A stretch of DNA of 10,094 nt, taken from the NCBI GenBank assembly GCA_945900935.1, contig CAMDKT010000163.1, positions 1-10,094 of the forward strand, in the 5' to 3' direction. Below the pieces are notes generated by a model that was not told where the DNA came from, did no database searches, and was given only the letters and a program-made list of their open reading frames with translations. Position 1 is the first letter of the stretch. Each line of letters begins with the position of its first letter. Source of the stretch: Candidatus Sulfopaludibacter sp. SbA3. Lineage in GTDB: Bacteria; Acidobacteriota; Terriglobia; Bryobacterales; Bryobacteraceae. This document shows positions 6,790-10,094 of the stretch, piece by piece. The position numbers were made by a program, and so were the translations under genes.

Positions 6790-7707
6790 ATGCGTCAACT
6801 GGTGTCCTTTTTGCTGGTTGTCTTTTCTCTGGCGGCTCAAACGGATCCCGCGCCGCCGCCGCTCGTGTATGAAGGCAAGCCAATGCAAGTGCCGGTAACA
6901 TGCACCGAGGACGACATACAGGCCCTGGGAATGAGCTGTTCGGCCGAGTCGCCGTGCCCCGTGTATTTGGAGTTGAGCGGCCTGGAAGTATTAGCCGGCC
7001 GGATGATTTTAGCTGGGAACCTGCACACGGAATCAGCGACACTTTCCTCGATCGTGCTCATCAGCGAGGATTCCGGAAAGACTTGGCTGGAAAGCCATCC
7101 GCGGATTCGCCAGGCGGCGCTGGACCAGATGCAGTTTTTCGATTTGGCGAATGGCTGGATTGCCGGGCAATTGATCGCGTCGTTGCCGCGGGATCCGTTT
7201 TTTCTGGTCACCCTCGATGGCGGCAGGACGTGGCGGCAGCGCCCTGTGTTCGGTGACCCGCACTTGGGATCAATCGAAAAATTCCACTTCACCAGCGCCG
7301 CCGAAGGCCGTGTGCTCGTCGACCGGGCGCAATCCGGCGAGGGCGGGCGTTATGCGTTGCTTGAGTCTAAGACGGGCGGAGACAGTTGGGGAATTCTGCA
7401 GATCACCACACAGGCGCCGGCGAATTTGAGATTGGAGAGAGCGTCGAGCACGGCATGGCGATTGCACGCAAACGAGGGTACCAAGGCCTATCACGTCGAG
7501 AGGCGGGAAGGGCAGCGCTGGTCCGCCGTATCGGCGTTTCGCGTTCTGGCTGGAACCTGCGCGCCCGCTGAACTGCTTCTGACCGAACCGCCGGAGCCGC
7601 CGGAACCATCGGTCGCCGCGGGGGCGGCAGTGAGCGGCGCAGTGGAAGTGTTCCAGATCGGCGGCGCGAAACCGAAGAAGCCGGAACCCAGGAAAAAGAA
7701 ACGATGA
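6790..7707 (+). CDS. secreted BNR/Asp-box repeat (beta-propeller-like) protein
   Basis: Exported protein of 305 residues whose biological role is unknown. Residues 1-17 are a signal peptide (MRQLVSFLLVVFSLAAQ). Three Asp-box-like turns follow: SEDSGKTW (92-99), TLDGGRTW (141-148) and the degenerate SKTGGDSW (193-200). They are spaced 49-52 residues apart, as in sialidase-like or Ycf48-like propeller blades, and NGWIAGQL (121-128) also fits a blade strand. Cysteines at 38, 50, 56 and 257 could form disulfides after export. The tail (266-305) is Pro/Glu-rich and then strongly basic (KPKKPEPRKKKR). The frame starts further upstream, but ATG 6790 begins the signal peptide directly and sits 7 nt after CATAAT. 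Too few blades are visible for a full closed propeller. It is probably not an active sialidase, since no catalytic set was recognised. Confidence 0.78.
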   Translation: MRQLVSFLLVVFSLAAQTDPAPPPLVYEGKPMQVPVTCTEDDIQALGMSCSAESPCPVYLELSGLEVLAGRMILAGNLHTESATLSSIVLISEDSGKTWLESHPRIRQAALDQMQFFDLANGWIAGQLIASLPRDPFFLVTLDGGRTWRQRPVFGDPHLGSIEKFHFTSAAEGRVLVDRAQSGEGGRYALLESKTGGDSWGILQITTQAPANLRLERASSTAWRLHANEGTKAYHVERREGQRWSAVSAFRVLAGTCAPAELLLTEPPEPPEPSVAAGAAVSGAVEVFQIGGAKPKKPEPRKKKR

Positions 7708-7743
7708 GCCTTCCGGGCGCTGATATGCCTTCCGGCGCTGATA
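7708..7743 (+). repeat. imperfect tandem duplication of about 18 bp
   Basis: GCCTTCCGGGCGCTGATA (7708-7725) is followed after one base by GCCTTCCGGCGCTGATA (7727-7743), identical except for one G. It begins directly after the stop of the propeller gene and fills most of the 53-bp gap to the transporter pair. The second copy leads into the candidate -10 box. Confidence 0.8.
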
Positions 7744-7747
7744 CAAT
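7720..7747 (+). promoter_or_regulatory. candidate promoter of the transporter pair
   Basis: CTGATA (7720-7725, 4/6 to TTGACA), a 16-bp spacer and TACAAT (7742-7747, 5/6). The -10 ends 13 nt before the GTG start at 7761, giving a leader of only a few nucleotides. Both hexamers come from the ends of the tandem duplication units. Confidence 0.4.
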
Positions 7748-7760
7748 GGTTTGAGCCTAC

Positions 7761-8210
7761 GTGAGTAATTCCGTCCCACAACCTGCGGCGTCCGCCGTTC
7801 CTACAAAACGCAACCGCTTCAAAGGCAATATCATGGTGGTCGGGTGCACAATTCTGGGGGCTGCCGCGCAGATGCTCATCAAACGCGGCACAACGATGAT
7901 GCCGCCGTTGTACGATGCCGCCGCCGGCACCGTCCTGTCGCAAGCCCCGATGATCGCCTGGAAGATTCTCTCCAACGTGCCTTTGTTTGGCGGGTTGGCT
8001 TGTTACGGCCTCAGCACGATTCTTCTGGTTTTGGCGCTTCGCTACGGTGAGCTTTCGGTTCTCTACCCGATCATCGCCCTGACCTATGTGTGGGTGTCAA
8101 TCCTCTCGTTCGGATTTCTTGGCGAGTCGTTGAACGTTTTCAAGATCCTCGGACTTGTGTTCATCGTTTTCGGCGTGGCCATTCTCGGCCGGAAGGATAA
8201 GGACGCTTGA
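7761..8210 (+). CDS. half-size EamA/DMT transporter subunit, predicted N-in
   Basis: Inner-membrane protein of 149 residues with four predicted helices (about 24-40, 73-93, 99-120, 127-143), half the size of ordinary ten-helix EamA exporters. The substrate is unknown. The hallmark is LRYGELSVLYPIIALTYVW (93-111), followed by LGESLNVFK and a last helix. Positive residues concentrate at the N-terminus (K16, R17, R19, K21) and C-terminus (R144, K145, K147), so both ends should be cytoplasmic. The start used is GTG 7761; an alternative is ATG 7833, which has AAAGG 7 nt upstream but would remove the basic N-terminus. The next gene overlaps the stop and encodes a second half-size protein with the opposite charge bias; the two probably form one heterodimeric transporter. 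Confidence 0.85.
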   Translation: MSNSVPQPAASAVPTKRNRFKGNIMVVGCTILGAAAQMLIKRGTTMMPPLYDAAAGTVLSQAPMIAWKILSNVPLFGGLACYGLSTILLVLALRYGELSVLYPIIALTYVWVSILSFGFLGESLNVFKILGLVFIVFGVAILGRKDKDA

Positions 8211-8560
8211 AAACGCCGCTCTCCTCCATCCTGCTCGTCTTGTTTGCGTCGTTTGTGGGCTCGTTCGGCACCGTTTTCCTCAAGGCCGGCGCCGACAAAC
8301 TCGAACGTACCGTGCGCGGCGTCATGACGAACTGGCGTCTGCCCGTCGGGATTTCGATTTATTTGACTTCATTCGCGATGTATACCGTCGCCGTAAAGAG
8401 CGGCGAGTTGACGATTCTCTACCCCATGGTCTCGCTCGGCTACCTGTGGACGCTGATCTGGTCGCGGCTGATTTTCAAGGAACCGTTGACGCGGAATAAA
8501 TTCATCGGCATCGGCCTGATCCTCCTTGGTGTAGTGATTCTTAACCTCGGAAACCGCTGA
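8207..8560 (+). CDS. half-size EamA/DMT transporter subunit, predicted N-out
   Basis: Inner-membrane protein of 117 residues with four predicted helices (about 5-25, 46-63, 69-88, 98-114). It shares the motif of its neighbour, VKSGELTILYPMVSLGYLW (63-81), so the two are paralogues. Nine of its twelve Lys/Arg lie in loops 1 and 3 (K26, K31, R34, R37, R44; R87, K91, R96, K98). This places those loops in the cytoplasm and both termini outside, the reverse of the upstream subunit. The start is the rare TTG at 8207, overlapping the upstream TGA stop as TTGA, with AAGGA 3 nt before it; re-initiation after termination is likely. The arrangement resembles paired small transporters such as EbrAB, MdtIJ or ArnE/ArnF, but the substrate cannot be inferred. 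Confidence 0.85.
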   Translation: MKTPLSSILLVLFASFVGSFGTVFLKAGADKLERTVRGVMTNWRLPVGISIYLTSFAMYTVAVKSGELTILYPMVSLGYLWTLIWSRLIFKEPLTRNKFIGIGLILLGVVILNLGNR

Positions 8561-8581
8561 GCGCGCCGGTCTTGCTGAGAG

Positions 8582-8587
8582 TAGAAT
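8582..8587 (+). promoter_or_regulatory. candidate -10 box (TAGAAT) before the one-TM hypothetical gene
   Basis: TAGAAT matches TATAAT at 5 of 6 positions and ends 5 nt before ATG 8593. No -35 hexamer was recognised at usual spacing. The gene could alternatively be read from the transporter transcript, 32 bp upstream. Confidence 0.35.
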
Positions 8588-8592
8588 AAGGC

Positions 8593-9354
8593 ATGTCCGC
8601 AAATCCCATCCCGGAACTGGAAGGCCTTAGCGGACGCGCGTTTTCTTTTTTTCCGCCGATTCTAAACGTCGAGCACAACGAGTGGAAACTACTGGAAGCG
8701 ACCTGGTCTGAGATTCTCGTGCACAACACGAAGGACGGGCAGGAGATCTGGGTTCCCCGCCGATTCATGGGGGCGGTTTCGCGAGTGGAAGAGCCCGTCA
8801 TGATTGTGGGTCTGGAGCGGGAATTGGAGTTCACCGCCGGGATTCTGCGCACGCATGAGCGCCGCGTGATTTCCATGCCCAAAGGGCCGTCATCCCAAGC
8901 GCGGATGGAAGATTCGGCCATTCCAACCCCGGCCATGCTAGGCGGCACCCGGCTTGGCGACGCTGGCGAATCCAGGATGGGCATCTACATTCTGGGCGGC
9001 ATCATCGCGGTGTTGTTCGTGGTTTATGGAGCGATTTCCTACTCCCGCGGCGATCGTATCGAGTATCATTCGGTTCTCCAGGAAGACCTCGGTTTCACAG
9101 CGGTAGACGATTATCATGCCGTGGTGCGGAAATTGGGCGCTCCGGCCAACGACCGTTGGAGCGATGGCAAGGATCTGCAGTACCGGGCGCTCGCTTATCC
9201 GGATCGCCATTTCACAATCATCCTGATGGGGGCCGAGCAAAAGAACGCGCTCTATATCGGGGCCGTTAACGAGTCTTGGCGGCCCGTGCACTCCGTCAAG
9301 CACTTGGGGCGCGGGAATACCCGCTCGCTCCTCGAGGGCTTAAAACGGTTCTAG
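8593..9354 (+). CDS. hypothetical single-pass membrane protein (253 aa)
   Basis: Function not recognised. The N-terminal part (about 8-95) looks like a soluble beta-rich domain with LSGRAFSFFPPILNVEHNEW, WSEILVHNTKDGQEIWVPRR and GLERELEFTAGIL. A linker rich in Pro, Gly and Ser follows (about 96-127). One strong transmembrane helix covers about 129-150 (MGIYILGGIIAVLFVVYGAI). The C-terminal domain (about 155-253) contains DDYHAVVRKLGAPANDRW, YRALAYPDRHFTIILMG and ALYIGAVNESWRPVHSV. There is no signal peptide; by charge (SRGDR after the helix, GTR and ESR before it) the orientation is not clear. The start is ATG 8593 with only AAGG directly before it. It follows the transporter pair by 32 bp, in the same direction. 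Confidence 0.75.
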   Translation: MSANPIPELEGLSGRAFSFFPPILNVEHNEWKLLEATWSEILVHNTKDGQEIWVPRRFMGAVSRVEEPVMIVGLERELEFTAGILRTHERRVISMPKGPSSQARMEDSAIPTPAMLGGTRLGDAGESRMGIYILGGIIAVLFVVYGAISYSRGDRIEYHSVLQEDLGFTAVDDYHAVVRKLGAPANDRWSDGKDLQYRALAYPDRHFTIILMGAEQKNALYIGAVNESWRPVHSVKHLGRGNTRSLLEGLKRF

Positions 9355-9525
9355 AATGCAGCCTTCCAATCCACCCGGTGAAACTGCGGTCCCCTCAATC
9401 CCCGACGGCAGCCACAGGTCGCTCCTGGCTCGCCGCTACTCGGTTGCGTTCTGAAAGAAATCCCCAACGCCTAATTCCACCGATTCTAGCTGCGATTTAG
9501 CGAACTAGGGCGCTATCGCCTGTTA

Positions 9526-9567
9526 ACGATCACCAGAAAACGTAGTTTTTGCATGAGTTGTGATCGT
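9526..9567. repeat. nested inverted repeat
   Basis: Outer arms ACGATCAC (9526-9533) and GTGATCGT (9560-9567) are perfectly complementary over 8 bp. Inside, AAAAC-gta-GTTTT (9537-9549) forms a small second hairpin ending in a T-run of five. It lies about 170 bp after the one-TM hypothetical gene and could act as a weak terminator or a binding site. Confidence 0.45.
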
Positions 9568-9831
9568 GGGCAGTGAGGCATCAGCAACGCCGGGAGGCCA
9601 ATCGCCGCTAACCAGGAAAGCGAGTCAGGCAGGGCGGCCCACCGCCGTTGTCAGCGGCGCTACCGGGTTGGTGCGGCGGAGTCCTTGGTGACAGATCAAG
9701 GTGTCCAGGAAATCACCTCGCCGAGTTCCGCCCAGCCCCAAACGCTGTGCCGATGCGCCGTCCGCGGCCGGCAAAGTTCATGGATGGATCCCTTCCCCAA
9801 AATTTCATCCCGGCCGCCAGCAAATTTCGGC

Positions 9832-9861
9832 GTGACCACACATTCCTCAATCGAGTACAAT
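9832..9861 (+). promoter_or_regulatory. candidate promoter of the ComEA-like gene, leaderless geometry
   Basis: GTGACC (9832-9837, 4/6 to TTGACA), an 18-bp spacer and TACAAT (9856-9861, 5/6), ending 7 nt before ATG 9869. There is no Shine-Dalgarno sequence. The spacing equals that seen before the recombinase and propeller genes. Confidence 0.55.
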
Positions 9862-9868
9862 CCATCTT

Positions 9869-10094
9869 ATGAAGCTCCTCAGAATTCTCATCGTCTTGTT
9901 TACCCTCGCCGCCTTCCTCCCGGCTCAAACTCCCATCGACATCAACACGGCCCCCGCCGCCACGTTGAAGACGATCCCCGGCATCGGCGACGCCTACTCC
10001 GCCGCCATCATCAAGAATCGTCCCTACAAAGGCAAAGACGAGATCGTCTCCAAGGCCGGCGTCCCTCAAGCCACCTACGACAAAATCAAGGACA
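9869..10094 (+). CDS. secreted helix-hairpin-helix (ComEA-like) protein, N-terminal part
   Basis: The frame is open for 75 codons to the window edge. Residues 1-20 are a signal peptide (MKLLRILIVLFTLAAFLPAQ). Directly after it comes PIDINTAPAATLKTIPGIG (22-40), then DAYSAAIIKNRPYKGKDEIV: the helix-hairpin-helix DNA-binding unit found in ComEA and related exported proteins, with the typical DINTA opening and the GIG hairpin. ComEA binds incoming DNA during natural transformation, but many bacteria carry short exported proteins of this fold with no proven role in uptake. There is no long linker or membrane anchor between signal peptide and domain, unlike classical ComEA. Start choice is supported by the signal peptide and by TACAAT 7 nt upstream. 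The 3' end is outside the window. Confidence 0.87.
   Translation, partial: MKLLRILIVLFTLAAFLPAQTPIDINTAPAATLKTIPGIGDAYSAAIIKNRPYKGKDEIVSKAGVPQATYDKIKD

Larger units (their letters stand above)
9355..9868. other. 514-bp gene-poor stretch
   Basis: No protein-coding frame of convincing quality is seen on either strand. It holds an interrupted inverted repeat at 9526-9567, smaller complementary pairs (AGGTG...CACCT within about 9698-9720; CGCCG...CGGCG near 9642-9658) and, at the right end, the promoter of the ComEA-like gene. No tRNA, riboswitch, RNase P, SRP or tmRNA signature was recognised. The region could hold an untranslated RNA or decayed genes, but nothing shows this. Confidence 0.5.

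Noticed and set aside
7270..7943. Minus-strand frames opposite the propeller and transporter genes
   Set aside because: Arg-rich, antisense to well supported genes.
9355..9868. tRNA, RNase P, SRP RNA or a known riboswitch in the gap
   Set aside because: None of the conserved core sequences of these RNAs was recognised.
9713..10069. Minus-strand open frame of 118 codons
   Set aside because: Antisense to the ComEA-like gene with its signal peptide and helix-hairpin-helix motif.
1..10094. CRISPR array, insertion sequence or prophage
   Set aside because: No regularly spaced repeats, no transposase and no terminal inverted repeats; the tyrosine recombinase has the length and motifs of a housekeeping Xer protein rather than a phage integrase.

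Overview
The window reads as a stretch of a GC-rich chromosome from an Acidobacteriota member (Solibacter/Bryobacter-like). This is an inference from gene content: an Oar-like TonB-dependent receptor with an N-terminal carboxypeptidase-regulatory domain, small lineage-type hypothetical proteins, half-size EamA transporters and a secreted helix-hairpin-helix protein. No rRNA or other decisive marker gene is present.

Layout. Positions 1-870 (-) hold the N-terminal 290 residues of a TonB-dependent receptor that runs off the left edge. 1080-1559 (-) is a conserved-looking hypothetical protein. It diverges from 1613-2512 (+), a complete XerC/XerD-type tyrosine recombinase, which is followed in the same direction by 2574-3884 (+), a class II CCA-adding/poly(A) polymerase-family nucleotidyltransferase with an altered DxD motif. 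A 12-bp perfect hairpin at 3899-3926 separates that pair from a convergent restriction-modification operon. In that operon (- strand), 5952-4840 is a beta-class SPPY DNA methyltransferase and 4843-3995 is a NotI-family restriction endonuclease; the two are coupled by an ATGA overlap. The operon is visibly more AT-rich than its surroundings and is probably a horizontally acquired island.

To the right, a small hypothetical gene (6318-6779, -) and a secreted BNR/Asp-box beta-propeller-like protein (6790-7707, +) diverge from starts only 10 bp apart. Next come two overlapping half-size EamA/DMT proteins (7761-8210 and 8207-8560) with opposite charge bias, which suggests an antiparallel heterodimer. 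They are followed by a one-TM hypothetical protein (8593-9354), a 514-bp gene-poor stretch, and the beginning of a secreted ComEA-like helix-hairpin-helix protein (9869-right edge).

Transcription and translation. Three genes that begin a transcription unit (recombinase, propeller protein, ComEA-like protein) have a -10-like hexamer ending exactly 7 nt before the ATG and no Shine-Dalgarno sequence, which suggests leaderless mRNAs. Genes inside operons (nucleotidyltransferase, second transporter) and the presumably foreign methyltransferase have purine-rich ribosome binding sites instead. The most notable items are the NotI-type restriction-modification island, the leaderless promoter geometry with its interlocked divergent version at 6777-6792, the antiparallel transporter pair, and the ELD active-site variant of the nucleotidyltransferase.
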